The position numbers and the translations under genes are program-made. From contig VGEP01000015.1 of the NCBI GenBank assembly GCA_016869215.1, forward strand, positions 1-64,000: 64,000 bases of DNA, in the 5' to 3' direction. A model generated the notes under the pieces. That model saw only the letters and a program-made list of their open reading frames with translations. It searched no databases and was not told the origin of the DNA. Source of the stretch: Alphaproteobacteria bacterium. GTDB lineage: Bacteria; Pseudomonadota; Alphaproteobacteria; Rhizobiales; Xanthobacteraceae. Positions 50,833-61,039 of the stretch are shown here, piece by piece; the stretch's first letter is position 1; every line of letters begins with the position of its first letter.

Positions 50833-52056
50833 CTACGCCGGGGCATTTGAGTCGGGCTTGGAACGCTCGCGCCAAATCTCGCCGAGCACGAGGTCGGCGG
50901 CACGGGCCGCGGGCGCGCGCGAACCGATCTCCATGATCGTGTCGAGCCAGGAGAAGGCATCCATCTGACGTCGGCGCTCCTGCGTATCGCCGATCAACGG
51001 AATTAGCGCGTCGGCCAGCCGTTCGGGCGTGCAGTCCTCCTGAACCAGCTCGGGAACCACGTTCTGGCCGATCACGAGATTGGCCAGAATGTAGGACGGG
51101 ACCCGCACCAGCCGGCGGATCACGAACGCTTCGAGCGGCGACACCTTATAGGCCGCCACCATCGGCACGCCTGCGAGTGCGAGCTCGAGGGTGACGGTGC
51201 CCGATTTCGCCAAGGCGGCGCGCGCAATGCGGATTGCCGCGCGCTTCTCGATCGGATCGACCACGATGCGCGGCTTCACCGGCCACTCGGCGACCGCCTG
51301 CGCCACCTGCAAGGCGCGCTGCTCGACAGTCGGCACCACCACGTCGAGCGGCCCGATCCGCTCTTGCACGATTCCGAGCGCCTGCCCGAAGACGCCGGCC
51401 AGGCGCTCGACCTCGCCGCTGCGGCTGCCGGGCAGCGCCAGCACGGTCGGCGGACCGGACGCCCGTTGCCGCTGCTCCGATTCGTTGGGGCGCAGGTTCG
51501 AGATTTCTTCGATCAATGGATGACCGACATAGCTGCAAGGCGGTCCGCCGAGCCGCTGGTGCACGCCCGGTTCGAACGGCAACAGCGCCAGCACATGGTC
51601 GACGAAGTCGCGCATGGCGCGCGCACGTCCGGGACGCCAGGCCCAGACCGAGGGCGAGACATAGTCGACGATGGGGATCGAAGGGTCGCGCCGGCGCACG
51701 AAACGCGCGACCCACAGCGAATAGCCGGGACTGTCGACGATAACGAGCGCGTGCGGCCGCTGCGCGAGGACGGCGCGCACCGTCATGCGCATGTTGCGGA
51801 GAATGCGCGGCAATCGCCGGGGAATGGCGGTGAAACCGATGATCGAGAAATCGTCGATCGGATGCAGGCTGGCGAGCCCCGCGGCGGTCATGTCCCGGCC
51901 GCCGACGCCCGAAAACCGGACCGGGACGCTGGCGCGCTGGCGCAAGGCCTTCATCAGCGCGGCGCCCAAGCGGTCGCCGGATTCCTCGACCGCGACCAGA
52001 AAGATATCGATCCCGCCCGCCCGATCCGGCGGAGATCGGCGCGGAGGCAGGGTCAT
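50833..52056 (-). CDS. lpxB: Lipid-A-disaccharide synthase
   Basis: 407 residues. Glycosyltransferase that joins UDP-2,3-diacylglucosamine and lipid X. N-terminus reads VAVEESGDRLGAALMKALR where most LpxB have AGExSGD; the Gly is replaced but the SGD core remains. GVGGRDMTAAGL, VDYVSPSVWAWRPGRAR, LLPFEP, ALPGSRSGEVERL and KSGTVTLELAL are typical. Last gene of the fabZ-lpxA-lpxI-lpxB operon; its start overlaps the lpxI stop by 4 bases. Confidence 0.96.
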   Translation of the reverse strand: MTLPPRRSPPDRAGGIDIFLVAVEESGDRLGAALMKALRQRASVPVRFSGVGGRDMTAAGLASLHPIDDFSIIGFTAIPRRLPRILRNMRMTVRAVLAQRPHALVIVDSPGYSLWVARFVRRRDPSIPIVDYVSPSVWAWRPGRARAMRDFVDHVLALLPFEPGVHQRLGGPPCSYVGHPLIEEISNLRPNESEQRQRASGPPTVLALPGSRSGEVERLAGVFGQALGIVQERIGPLDVVVPTVEQRALQVAQAVAEWPVKPRIVVDPIEKRAAIRIARAALAKSGTVTLELALAGVPMVAAYKVSPLEAFVIRRLVRVPSYILANLVIGQNVVPELVQEDCTPERLADALIPLIGDTQERRRQMDAFSWLDTIMEIGSRAPAARAADLVLGEIWRERSKPDSNAPA

Positions 52057-52928
52057 GGCGCGGTCTCGTCCGCCGGCACGCCGACCAGGAATATGCCGCA
52101 GCGGTCGGCCTCGGCGGCGATCCGCTCAGGCTCGGCAACGATGGTGGTGCCGGCGACGACTGCGACGCCCGACAGCCCCGCCGCGGCGGCCGATGCGATC
52201 GTCTGCGGTCCGATCGACGGCAGATCGATGCGCTGGTCCTGCCCAAGCTTTAAGGCTTTGATCAGGACGCCGCCCGGCGCGCGAATGCGTCCGCTGCGGC
52301 GAAGCTCGGCGACCCGGGCCATGGTCGCGTCAGTGCCCTCCGGACCTTCCAGCGCCAGCACGTGGTTGTCGGCCACGATCGCCGCCTGCCCGATATCGAA
52401 CGGGCTCGTGGCGCGCAGCAGCGACAGGCCGTACGCGATGTCGGCCTGGTCCCGGGCGCCAGGTTCGCGGGCCCCGACCGGCCCCAGCGGCATCAGCAGT
52501 TCGGGTGCGACGTCCTTCGGACCCATGAGCCGGAAGCCATGCTCCTCGAAGATGCGCCCGACGCCGGACAGCAGCCGGTCGTCGCCGCCCCGGAACAGCC
52601 TCAGTATTCGGGGCAGCAGTCCGAGCACGCGAATGTCGGGTCGAAGCTGCAGGATCGAGGGCCGGCCGACAGAACCGATGAACACCACATCGCGGCAGCC
52701 TTCGCGGGTGGCGATCCGGATGAAGCGGCCGAACTGCCCCATCCACGACCAATGATGCGGATAGGCGGCGACGCGGGCGGGGTCGGCCCAGCCGCGCAAC
52801 GCAAATAGAATGACGCGCCGCCCGCGCCGGATGGCGGCGTCGGCGAGCGCATACGGCAGGCTGCCGCCGCCGCAGATGATGGCGAGCGCGCCCTCGCCCG
52901 CCGGAGGGTCGGGCAGGCGCTCGCTCAT
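52053..52928 (-). CDS. lpxI: UDP-2,3-diacylglucosamine pyrophosphatase, LpxI type
   Basis: 291 residues, DUF1009/LpxI family. Hydrolyses UDP-2,3-diacylglucosamine to lipid X, in place of LpxH. Characteristic sequences: LAIICGGGSLPYALADAA, VVFIGSVGRPS, FDIGQAAIVADNHVLALEG-like region, EGTDATMARVAEL, and LPSIGPQTI. It overlaps lpxA upstream and lpxB downstream by 4 bases each. Confidence 0.95.
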   Translation of the reverse strand: MSERLPDPPAGEGALAIICGGGSLPYALADAAIRRGRRVILFALRGWADPARVAAYPHHWSWMGQFGRFIRIATREGCRDVVFIGSVGRPSILQLRPDIRVLGLLPRILRLFRGGDDRLLSGVGRIFEEHGFRLMGPKDVAPELLMPLGPVGAREPGARDQADIAYGLSLLRATSPFDIGQAAIVADNHVLALEGPEGTDATMARVAELRRSGRIRAPGGVLIKALKLGQDQRIDLPSIGPQTIASAAAAGLSGVAVVAGTTIVAEPERIAAEADRCGIFLVGVPADETAP

Positions 52929-53740
52929 GGGGGATCGCCGGAATCCGCGGCCGGATCGGCGGCCATCATCAAGGGCCGCGTGCCGCCGTCGCGGATGAAC
53001 GACAGGATTTTCACGACCGCCGGCTCGCCGCCGTGCTGGGCCGCGACGGCGGCAAGCCGCTCGGCGAAGGTTCCGGCAGCCCCGAACAAGGCGCGGTAGG
53101 CGCGGCGGATGCGGTGGATATCCGCCCGCGCGAAGCCGCGCCGGCGCAACCCGACCACGTTGATCCCGACCAGAGCGGCCTTGGGCCCGAACGCAAAGCC
53201 GTACGGGATGACGTCGCGCGTGACGCCGCTCATGCCGCCCAGCATCGCGCCCTCGCCGATCCGCACGAACTGGTGGACCGCCGTGTTGCCGCCGACGAAC
53301 ACGTGATCGGCCACGGTGACGTGACCGCCGAGGACGGCATTGTTGGCGAACGTCACATGGTCGCCGACGCTGCAGTCATGTCCGACGTGGGAGTTGGCCA
53401 TGAAGAAGCAACCGCTCCCGACGGCGGTTACGCCGCCGCCGTCCTCGCTGCCGGTGCTCATCGTCACGCCTTCGCGGATGCGGCACTCGCTGCCGATCGT
53501 GAGGCGCGTCGCGCCGCCGCGGTAGGCGTTCGACTGCGGCGGAGTGCCGAGCGAGGCGAACGGATAGATTTCGGATCGCTCGCCGATGACGGTGACGCCC
53601 TGAATGTTGACGTGCGAATGCAGGCGAACGCCGGCGCGCAGCTCGACGTTGCCGCCGACAATGCAATAGGGACCGATCTCGGCGTCCGCGGCGAGCCGCG
53701 CGCCGTCGGCGACCCGCGCGGTGGGATCGACCCGCGCCAC
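52925..53740 (-). CDS. lpxA: UDP-N-acetylglucosamine acyltransferase
   Basis: 271 residues from a GTG at 53740, two bases after the fabZ stop; longer readings would run through fabZ. First acylation of lipid A synthesis. Left-handed beta-helix with hexapeptide repeats (ADGARLAADAEIGPYCIVGG, HVNIQGVTVIGERSEIYPF). The catalytic His lies in ANSHVGHDCSVGD. The C-terminal helical part ends in GTRPLMMAADP. Start is coupled to fabZ. Confidence 0.96.
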   Translation of the reverse strand: MARVDPTARVADGARLAADAEIGPYCIVGGNVELRAGVRLHSHVNIQGVTVIGERSEIYPFASLGTPPQSNAYRGGATRLTIGSECRIREGVTMSTGSEDGGGVTAVGSGCFFMANSHVGHDCSVGDHVTFANNAVLGGHVTVADHVFVGGNTAVHQFVRIGEGAMLGGMSGVTRDVIPYGFAFGPKAALVGINVVGLRRRGFARADIHRIRRAYRALFGAAGTFAERLAAVAAQHGGEPAVVKILSFIRDGGTRPLMMAADPAADSGDPP

Positions 53741-53742
53741 CG

Positions 53743-54195
53743 TCAGCCCTCTGCGATCATGGCGCCAAGTTCGGCTTCGGCGACCAGTTCGCCCTTCACC
53801 TTGGCCTCGCCCTTGTACCACCACATGTTGCGGCGTCGGGACAACCGTTGCATGTGGTACTCCAGGACATCGCCGGGGATGACGGGCTTGCGGAATTTCG
53901 CCTTGTCGATGGTCAGGAAATAGACGAGCCCGGGCTTGGAGGCGCCGAGCGACCGGATGCAAAGCGCGCCCGCCGTCTGCGCCATGCCCTCGATCACCAG
54001 TACGCCCGGCATGACCGGATTGTTCGGGAAGTGCCCGAGAAAGTGCGGCTCGTTGATCGTGACGTTCTTGATGCCGATGCCCGACAGATCGCCATTGATC
54101 TCGACGATCCGGTCGACCAGCAGGAATGGATAGCGGTGCGGCAAGGCCGCGAGAATTTCGAGGATTCCGACCGCCTCAACCGCCCCCCCGCTCAC
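53743..54195 (-). CDS. fabZ: 3-hydroxyacyl-ACP dehydratase
   Basis: 150 residues from a GTG at 54195 with GGGAGGA six bases upstream. Hot-dog fold enzyme removing water from 3-hydroxyacyl-ACP in fatty acid synthesis, competing with LpxA for the same substrate. Active site [19 protein letters not shown] carries the catalytic His and Glu. Normally lpxD precedes it; here the bamA gene lies 184 bases upstream with nothing between. Confidence 0.97.
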   Translation of the reverse strand: MSGGAVEAVGILEILAALPHRYPFLLVDRIVEINGDLSGIGIKNVTINEPHFLGHFPNNPVMPGVLVIEGMAQTAGALCIRSLGASKPGLVYFLTIDKAKFRKPVIPGDVLEYHMQRLSRRRNMWWYKGEAKVKGELVAEAELGAMIAEG

Positions 54196-54379
54196 CTCGA
54201 TCCTCCCCTCAGCATCGCGCGCCCGACCGGGCCGGCACTGGGCGCACAGAGCGCCTATGCCGCAGCGGCGCGCGGATTAGCGTTCGCATGTCCGATTAGC
54301 ACGGCCGGGGCGATCCGGGCCAGACGGCCGGCGCGGCCGCCCTTGTAGTACCGCGGCGCGGGCTCTCCGGGCCGGACTT

Positions 54380-56794
54380 CTAGAACCTCGTCCCGCCGCC
54401 GAAGCGGAATTGCTGAACGCGATCGTAGCTCTGCTTCATGAGCGGGTACGCGTAGTCGAAGCGCAGCGGTCCAAATGGCGAGTTCCAGATCAACCCGGCG
54501 CCGACCGAGGCGCGAACGTTGGCGCCATCGGCTGGGTCCAACGTCTCCCCGGTCACGGCCCAGGAGGTCGGTCCGCGATAGCCCCAGAGCGACCCGGCGT
54601 CGGCAAAGACAGCGGCCTTGATGCCAACATCCTTCGGGATGAACGTGATCGGCGACTGAACTTCGACGCTGGCGCCCCAGTACATGCTGCCGCCGAGCGG
54701 ATCGTTTCTGCCGCCCGAGGTGAGATCTCTCGGTCCGATGCCGGCTGGTGCAAAGCCCCGCACCAGGTTCGGACCCATCTGGAAGTGATCCAGCATGCGC
54801 AGATCCCTGCTGCCCCAGCCAGTGATGTGTCCGGCTTGCAGCCGCAACACCGCGACCACGTCGGAAATGATCTCGTAGTAGCTCCGCGCCTCGATCTGCG
54901 AGCGAACGAAGTTCACGTCGCCGCCTACACCGGCGAAATCCTGCTTGAAGTCGGCGTAAACGCCGGTCGTCGGATTTTGATTGTTGTCCAGCGAGTTGTA
55001 GGCGAGCGTGTAGCCCACCATGGAGACCATGACCGGACCGCCTGCAAGCTCCCGCCGCACGGCGAGCGAAGCCTCGCCGTTGGTGATGCAACTGCTTGCG
55101 GTGGTCACGGGGAACGGCCCGTTCTGGCAATCGTTCAATTGCGCCGGCAGCGTAATCTCCTGCCGATAGATATTGTATCGCAGCTGCATGGCGATCTCTT
55201 CGCTTAGCGCGAAACCCGCCCGCACGCCACCGCCAATCGTTTGGCTGTCGTACGACAGGTAATTCGACGCCAGCGTCTGCCGCGAATAGAGATCGAAACC
55301 GAGCGAGAGCCGGTAACCCATGAAGTACGGTTCGGCATAGGAGAGTTCGAAGCCGCGGGTGCGCTCGCCGTACTGTATGGCGAACCGCGCAAACTGGCCC
55401 TGCCCCAGCAAGTTCCGCTCGCCGATGCTCAACTCGGCCATGAACCCGTCCGCGGTCGAATAGCCGCCGGACACCGAGATTTCGCCTGTGGGCTGTTCCT
55501 CAATATCCACGTTGAGCACGATGCGGTCGGGCGCCGAGCCGGGCTCGTTCGTGATTTTGACGTTCTTGAAGAAGTTGAGATTCTTCAGGCGGCGCTCTGC
55601 GCGGTCGACCAGCGCGCGGTTGTAGGCATCGCCTTCGCCGATATCGAATTCGCGCCGGATGACATAATCGCGGGTCCGGGTGTTGCCGCGAACGTTAATG
55701 CGCTCGATGTAGATGCGCGGGCCTTCTTCGACCTGGAACGCGACGTCGATTCTCGCGCTCTGCTGACTGCGCTCGCCGCGCGGGCGGACCACCGCGAACG
55801 GATAGCCGCGGCGGGCGATTTCGATCGAAAGGTTCTCGACCGACTTTTCCACCGCTTCCGCGTTGTAGTGGCTGCCGGCAGACACCCGCAGCGCCGAATA
55901 GAGCGAACGCGGATCGATCATCGACACATTCGACAGGATTTCCACCTTGCCGAACCGGTAGCGCTGACCTTCGTCGATCGTGAAGGTGACGATGAAGCCC
56001 TTTTCTGCAGGGTCGTAGACCGAAACCGCGGACAACACGCGAATGTCTGCGTAACCGTGCTTGAGATAGAAGCGGCGGATCAGGTCGCGGTCGGCCTCGA
56101 TCCGGTCGGGGTCGTAAATGTCCGTGGTCTGCAGGAAGCTGAAGATCGGCATGCTTTGCGCGGTCTTGATCTCGTCGCGCAGCCGCTGATCCCGGTAACT
56201 GTTGTTGCCGACGAACAAGATCTTCTTGACGCCCGTTTTATCGCCTTCGTTGACCTCGAACACGAGGTCGACGCGGTTGTTCGGCAGATCGATGATCTTG
56301 GGCTCGACGCGGGCATCGAAACGACCGTTGCGCCGGTAGATTTCCACGATCCGCTGGGTGTCGGCCTGGACGGTAGCGCGGGACAGCGTTCCGCGCGGGC
56401 GCGATTGCACCTCGTTGCGGAGTTGATCGTCGTTGATCTTTTTGTTGCCCTCGAAGGCCACCCGGTTGATCACCGGATTTTCGACCACCGTGACGACCAG
56501 CCGCCCGCCCGCCTGGTTGATCCGAACGTCCTGGAACAGGCCGGTGGCGTAGAGGCCCTTGAGGGCCTGGTCGATCTTGTAGCTGTCCAGGCGCTCGCCC
56601 GGGCCGGTGCGGAAGTAGGAACGGATGGTGTCGGCCTCGACGCGCCGGTTGCCCTGGACGACGATGCCCTGGCCGCCCTGCGCATACGCGACCTCGGCCG
56701 TCACGACGGCCCCGGCCAACGCGCCGAAAACAATCCCGGCGAGGACTGCGCCGACCAGACCCAGTCCCCGAACCAACCCCACCCACACCATCAT
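54380..56794 (-). CDS. bamA: Outer membrane protein assembly factor BamA
   Basis: 804 residues from the ATG at 56794 (MMVWVGLVRGLGLVG); in-frame sequence further upstream is not signal-like. Signal peptide ends near AYAQ. Five POTRA repeats (about 45-420) are followed by the C-terminal 16-strand barrel, with the loop-6 motif LVRGFAPAGIG and a terminal aromatic (GGGTRF). Inserts barrel proteins in the outer membrane. Downstream of rseP in the usual order. Confidence 0.96.
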   Translation of the reverse strand: MMVWVGLVRGLGLVGAVLAGIVFGALAGAVVTAEVAYAQGGQGIVVQGNRRVEADTIRSYFRTGPGERLDSYKIDQALKGLYATGLFQDVRINQAGGRLVVTVVENPVINRVAFEGNKKINDDQLRNEVQSRPRGTLSRATVQADTQRIVEIYRRNGRFDARVEPKIIDLPNNRVDLVFEVNEGDKTGVKKILFVGNNSYRDQRLRDEIKTAQSMPIFSFLQTTDIYDPDRIEADRDLIRRFYLKHGYADIRVLSAVSVYDPAEKGFIVTFTIDEGQRYRFGKVEILSNVSMIDPRSLYSALRVSAGSHYNAEAVEKSVENLSIEIARRGYPFAVVRPRGERSQQSARIDVAFQVEEGPRIYIERINVRGNTRTRDYVIRREFDIGEGDAYNRALVDRAERRLKNLNFFKNVKITNEPGSAPDRIVLNVDIEEQPTGEISVSGGYSTADGFMAELSIGERNLLGQGQFARFAIQYGERTRGFELSYAEPYFMGYRLSLGFDLYSRQTLASNYLSYDSQTIGGGVRAGFALSEEIAMQLRYNIYRQEITLPAQLNDCQNGPFPVTTASSCITNGEASLAVRRELAGGPVMVSMVGYTLAYNSLDNNQNPTTGVYADFKQDFAGVGGDVNFVRSQIEARSYYEIISDVVAVLRLQAGHITGWGSRDLRMLDHFQMGPNLVRGFAPAGIGPRDLTSGGRNDPLGGSMYWGASVEVQSPITFIPKDVGIKAAVFADAGSLWGYRGPTSWAVTGETLDPADGANVRASVGAGLIWNSPFGPLRFDYAYPLMKQSYDRVQQFRFGGGTRF

Positions 56795-56952
56795 GCGCAA
56801 AGCGCCCTTTTCGACCCTTTTTACCGACTCATCGGCGTGCTTGCGGCATTGACCCAATGCTATGTTTGTACAGGCTTTTCCCGGCACTGCAACACAACTT
56901 CCCTGCCCCAATTTCGCTTTTCCCCTCAGGAAATCGGATTCCATTGCGTCCG

Positions 56953-58104
56953 TCAGGATGCAGCCAAGTGCAGGATGTCATTAAAGGTTGCAAAGATCAT
57001 CAACATCAGCACCAGCGCCAGCCCGATCCGGAAGCCGATTTCCTGGGCGCGCTCCGATAGCGGGCGTCCCCGCGCCGCCTCGATTCCATAGAACAAAAGG
57101 TGACCGCCATCGAGCAGCGGCACCGGGAACAGGTTCAGGAGCCCGATCGAGACTGACAGCATGGCGGTCAGATTGAACAGCGCCGCCATGCTGATAGTGG
57201 CGACCTGACCGGAAATCTGAGCGATCCGGATCGGACCGCCGAGCTGGTCGGCGCATTCCTTGCCGACGATCACACCGGACAAATAGGAGAAGGTCCGCTC
57301 GATCACGAACCAGGTTTCCAGGGTGCCGAGCCAGACTGCGCTCAGCGGATCGATCGACATGGTCTTGACGTCGCCCGCCGCCATGGAGCGGCTGACGCCC
57401 AGAACCGCATGGCAATAGCTGTTGCCGAAGCCGTCCTTGCCCTGGCGCAGCGACGGCGTCGCCATGACCGTCATCGGCGCGCCGCCGCGGTCGACCCGGA
57501 ATTCGAGCGTGCGGCCGGACGCTCCGCTCACGATCCGCTGCATCTCGGAGAAGCTCTCGATCTTGCGCCCGTCGATGGCGAGCACGATGTCGCCCGGCTG
57601 CAGCCCCGCCGCAGCGGCTGGCGACCCGGCCTGCACTTGATCGATGCGGGCGGCGGTCGTCTGCTTGCCGTAGAGGGTGAAGATCGCCGCGAAAATGACG
57701 ATGGCCAAAATGAAATTGGCGATTGGGCCCGCCGCCACAATGGCCGAGCGCCGCCCCACCGGTTGATGGTGGAAGCTCTCTCTCTGCTCGGACGAGCTTA
57801 GCGACGACACGATCGCCCCATCCGGCACGCTCGCGGCATTTTCGTCCCCGAAGAACTTGACGTACCCACCCAGGGGAATGGCGGAAATCTTCCAACGGGT
57901 TCCCTTACGATCGGTGAATCCCAGGAGTTCGGGGCCGAACCCGACCGAAAACACCAGAACCCGCACCCCGCACCAGCGCGCGACCAGGAAATGTCCCAGC
58001 TCGTGGAAAAACACCACGATCGTCAGCACGAACAGGAACGGGATGACATAGCCGGCAAACCCACCACCGAACGCGCTGAGACTGTCCAGAATGCTAAAAC
58101 TCAT
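56953..58104 (-). CDS. rseP: Site-2 protease RseP/MmpA family
   Basis: 383 residues, four membrane helices and one PDZ domain. The zinc site is HELGH at about 34-38 in VVFFHELGHFLVARW, with the third ligand Asp in VPLLDGGHLLFYGIEA. The PDZ is around AGSPAAAAGLQPGDIVLAIDG. Cleaves membrane-bound substrates such as anti-sigma factors and signal peptide remnants. One PDZ instead of E. coli's two, as in other alphaproteobacteria. Between dxr and bamA. Confidence 0.95.
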   Translation of the reverse strand: MSFSILDSLSAFGGGFAGYVIPFLFVLTIVVFFHELGHFLVARWCGVRVLVFSVGFGPELLGFTDRKGTRWKISAIPLGGYVKFFGDENAASVPDGAIVSSLSSSEQRESFHHQPVGRRSAIVAAGPIANFILAIVIFAAIFTLYGKQTTAARIDQVQAGSPAAAAGLQPGDIVLAIDGRKIESFSEMQRIVSGASGRTLEFRVDRGGAPMTVMATPSLRQGKDGFGNSYCHAVLGVSRSMAAGDVKTMSIDPLSAVWLGTLETWFVIERTFSYLSGVIVGKECADQLGGPIRIAQISGQVATISMAALFNLTAMLSVSIGLLNLFPVPLLDGGHLLFYGIEAARGRPLSERAQEIGFRIGLALVLMLMIFATFNDILHLAAS

Positions 58105-58152
58105 CGGATTTTCGTCCCCTCACCGCCCGACCCCCGGCGGCGTGCAACGCTC

Positions 58153-59382
58153 TTAGGATGCCTTTGCGGCGATTTCGGGCAAGAGCTCTTGAGCCAACGA
58201 TCTTGCCATATGGTCAACGGCCAGCGCCTCGTCGACGGTTTGCGGCTCGTCCACCGCGTTGCGCCGCTCGGCCGCGTCGAGCGTGGCCTCCACGAGGCCT
58301 GCGATGCCGCAGAAACCGAGCTTCTTCCCAATGAAGGCCGCGACCCCGATCTCGTTCGCGGCATTGAGGATGGTGGGGGCGGCCCCCCCGGTTTCGAGCA
58401 CCCGCCGCGCGAGACCGAGCGCCGGAAACCGGACCAGATCCGGCGCTTCGAACGTCAGGTTGCCGAGCTTGGCGAGGTCGAGCTTGGCCGCCGGCCCGTC
58501 AATGCGCGCGGGCCAAGCCAGGCAATGGGCGATGGGAATGCGCATGTCGGGCGAACCGAGCTGCGCCACCACCGACCCGTCGCGGAATTCGACCATGCCG
58601 TGGATAATCGATTGCGGATGCACCAGCACCGCCAGCTCGGACGGCGCAACCGCGAACAAGTGATGCGCTTCAATCAGTTCGAGGCATTTGTTCATCATGG
58701 TCGCGGAGTCGATGGTGATCTTCGGCCCCATCGACCAGTTGGGATGCTTGAGCGCCTGCTCAACCGTTGCCGTCCGCATCCCTTCCAGCGTCCAGGTCCG
58801 GAACGGTCCGCCCGAGGCGGTGATGACGATCCGGCTGACGTCCTCGCGCGGTCCGGCGCATAGCGCCTGGAAAATCGCGTTGTGCTCGGAGTCGACCGGC
58901 AGGACGGTCGCGCCCATGGAAGCGGCGGTGCGCATGAACATGCCGCCCGCGCAGACCAGGCACTCCTTGTTGGCGAGCGCCATGGCCGCGCCGCGCTGGG
59001 CAGCGGCCAGCGTCGGACGCAGTCCGACCGAACCGCTGATGGCGGCCATCACCCATTCCGCGGGGCGCGCGGCCGCCTCGATCAGCGCGCTCTCGCCGCT
59101 TGCCGCCTCGATGCCGGTTCCCGACAAAGCCCGTTTGAGTTCGTCATAGGCGGACGGGTCCGCGACAGCGGCGAAGCGCGCGCCAAGCTCGCACGCAATC
59201 TGCGCCAGTTCGGCTGCGTTGCGATGGGCGGTCACCGCCTCGACACGATACTGGCCGTTGCCGCGCTTCAGCAGATCGACGGTGCTCTTGCCGACCGAGC
59301 CGGTCGCACCGAGCACCGTGACGCTGCGCGGGCTACCCGCGGGTCGGCTTTCGGATTGGGGCTGCAGACTGGGCGCGTCCAT
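58153..59382 (-). CDS. dxr: 1-deoxy-D-xylulose 5-phosphate reductoisomerase
   Basis: 409 residues. Second step of the MEP isoprenoid pathway, NADPH-dependent. NADPH site [17 protein letters not shown]; metal and substrate site [12 protein letters not shown]; and [21 protein letters not shown]. cdsA ends 3 bases upstream, so both belong to the same transcript. Confidence 0.98.
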   Translation of the reverse strand: MDAPSLQPQSESRPAGSPRSVTVLGATGSVGKSTVDLLKRGNGQYRVEAVTAHRNAAELAQIACELGARFAAVADPSAYDELKRALSGTGIEAASGESALIEAAARPAEWVMAAISGSVGLRPTLAAAQRGAAMALANKECLVCAGGMFMRTAASMGATVLPVDSEHNAIFQALCAGPREDVSRIVITASGGPFRTWTLEGMRTATVEQALKHPNWSMGPKITIDSATMMNKCLELIEAHHLFAVAPSELAVLVHPQSIIHGMVEFRDGSVVAQLGSPDMRIPIAHCLAWPARIDGPAAKLDLAKLGNLTFEAPDLVRFPALGLARRVLETGGAAPTILNAANEIGVAAFIGKKLGFCGIAGLVEATLDAAERRNAVDEPQTVDEALAVDHMARSLAQELLPEIAAKAS

Positions 59383-59385
59383 CGC

Positions 59386-60279
59386 TTACCATACCATGAG
59401 ACCGCGGGCCGGCGCGCCCGCCCCGCCATGGGCGAGGCCAATCAACGCTGCCGCGGCCACGGCTACCAGGAAGCCGTCGAGACGGTCCATCAGACCCCCG
59501 TGTCCGGGAATAAGGCTGCCGGCGTCCTTGGCGTCAAAACGCCGTTTGACGGCAGATTCGAGCAGATCGCCGGCCTGCGAGACCACCGACAGCGTCAATG
59601 CGACAGCCCCGACGGCGGCAAGATTGCCGGCGCCAAAGGCTCGCGCCGTCAGCACTCCACCGATCGTGCCGGCCAGCGTTCCGCCGACGGCGCCGGACCA
59701 GGTCTTGTTGGGGCTGACCGAAGGCATGAGCTTCGGTCCGCCCAGTGCACGGCCTGTGAAGTAGGCCGCGATATCGGTCAGCCACACGATCACAAACAGG
59801 AACACGATGGCGGCGAGCCCCCATGTGGCGTCGGCGCGCAGCAACACAGTCGCAATCAGCAGCGCAGCCGCATAGAGCAGTCCGGCCGCGCACCAGCTGC
59901 GATGGACCGAGGCAGCAAGCGTGGCCACGCCGAACAGCCCGAGCGCCACCAGGGCGAGCGCCGCGCCGGTCCAGCCAATCGCCAGCATCGCGGCCGCGGC
60001 AACGAGCGCGGCCAGCCCTGCCGCCAGGACCGGATTGCGGTCTCCGGTGCAGACCAGCGTGTCCCACTCCCACAGCACGCCGACCGCAGCGACAGTCCAG
60101 AACGCCAGAAACACAGGGCCGCCAGCATATGCCGCGGCAAGCGCGAGCGGCACCAGCACCAGCGAGGAGACGATCCGAAGCGTCAGATTGCTGTGGCGGG
60201 GGACAGCCCGCCCCGCCGCGCCCGGACTGGCAGCGCCCGGCCCTGCCGCGCTCTTGTCAGCCGGATCGGCGCCGGTCAC
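59386..60279 (-). CDS. cdsA: Phosphatidate cytidylyltransferase
   Basis: 297 residues from a GTG at 60279 (VTGADPADKS), two bases after the uppS stop. Makes CDP-diacylglycerol for phospholipid synthesis. About eight membrane helices; the CDS signature is SQAGDLLESAVKRRFDAKD followed by IPGHGGLMDRLDG. An N-terminal Ala/Pro-rich tail of ~40 residues precedes the first helix. The start codon is the only plausible one not overlapping uppS. Confidence 0.96.
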   Translation of the reverse strand: MTGADPADKSAAGPGAASPGAAGRAVPRHSNLTLRIVSSLVLVPLALAAAYAGGPVFLAFWTVAAVGVLWEWDTLVCTGDRNPVLAAGLAALVAAAAMLAIGWTGAALALVALGLFGVATLAASVHRSWCAAGLLYAAALLIATVLLRADATWGLAAIVFLFVIVWLTDIAAYFTGRALGGPKLMPSVSPNKTWSGAVGGTLAGTIGGVLTARAFGAGNLAAVGAVALTLSVVSQAGDLLESAVKRRFDAKDAGSLIPGHGGLMDRLDGFLVAVAAAALIGLAHGGAGAPARGLMVW

Positions 60280-60281
60280 GG

Positions 60282-61028
60282 CTACGATCCGGTGCGCGCG
60301 ATCAGGCCGCCGAACCGGCGCTCGCGGCGGTGATACTCGGCAATGGCGGTCTCCAGCGCCTCGCGGTCGAAGTCCGGCCAGTAGGTCGGCACGAACACAA
60401 GCTCGCTGTAGGCCGCCTGCCAGAGCAAGAAGTTCGACAGCCGCTGCTCGCCGCTGGTGCGGATGATCAGGTCGGGATCGGGCAGGTCCGGCGCGTCGAG
60501 GCATTGGCCGATGTGGTCGGCCGTCACGTCCGACGGCTCCATGCGCCCGGCCTGCACTTCGGCGGCGATCCGCGCCGCCGCGCGCGCGATCTCCTGTCGT
60601 GCGCCGTAATTGAACGCCACCACCAGCGTGAGGCCGTCGTTGCCGTGGGTCAGGTCTTCGGCCTCTTCCAGCAGCTTGCGGATTTCCGGATCGAGATCTT
60701 CGCGGGCGCCGATGACCCGAACCTTGACGCCGTTCTGATGCAGTTCGGCCAAGTCGTTGCGGATGAAACGCCGCAGCAGTCCCATCAGGTCGCGGATTTC
60801 GGAAGCCGGACGCGACCAGTTCTCGGCGCTGAAGGAAAAGATGGTCAGGATCGAGATGCCCATCTCGCCGGCCGCGCGCACGGTCTTGCGCAGCGCCTCG
60901 ACGCCGCGCCGATGTCCTTCCCCGCGCGGCAATCCACGCGCCGCAGCCCAGCGCCCATTGCCGTCCATGATGATGGCGACGTGTCGCGGAATTTCAAAGC
61001 CGGGCATTGGGTTGTGGGACGTGGGCAT
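60282..61028 (-). CDS. uppS: Undecaprenyl diphosphate synthase
   Basis: 248 residues. Cis-prenyltransferase making the undecaprenyl carrier for peptidoglycan and LPS. Motifs: [17 protein letters not shown] with the catalytic Asp, [20 protein letters not shown], and [17 protein letters not shown]. Between frr and cdsA, its conserved position. Confidence 0.98.
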   Translation of the reverse strand: MPTSHNPMPGFEIPRHVAIIMDGNGRWAAARGLPRGEGHRRGVEALRKTVRAAGEMGISILTIFSFSAENWSRPASEIRDLMGLLRRFIRNDLAELHQNGVKVRVIGAREDLDPEIRKLLEEAEDLTHGNDGLTLVVAFNYGARQEIARAAARIAAEVQAGRMEPSDVTADHIGQCLDAPDLPDPDLIIRTSGEQRLSNFLLWQAAYSELVFVPTYWPDFDREALETAIAEYHRRERRFGGLIARTGS

Positions 61029-61039
61029 AGCACTTCGAC

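Noticed and set aside
54255-54380. Reading frame continuing past bamA as a possible lpxD remnant
   Set aside because: The translated stretch (RYYKGGRAGRLARIAPA) does not resemble LpxD and the frame is a shadow of bamA.
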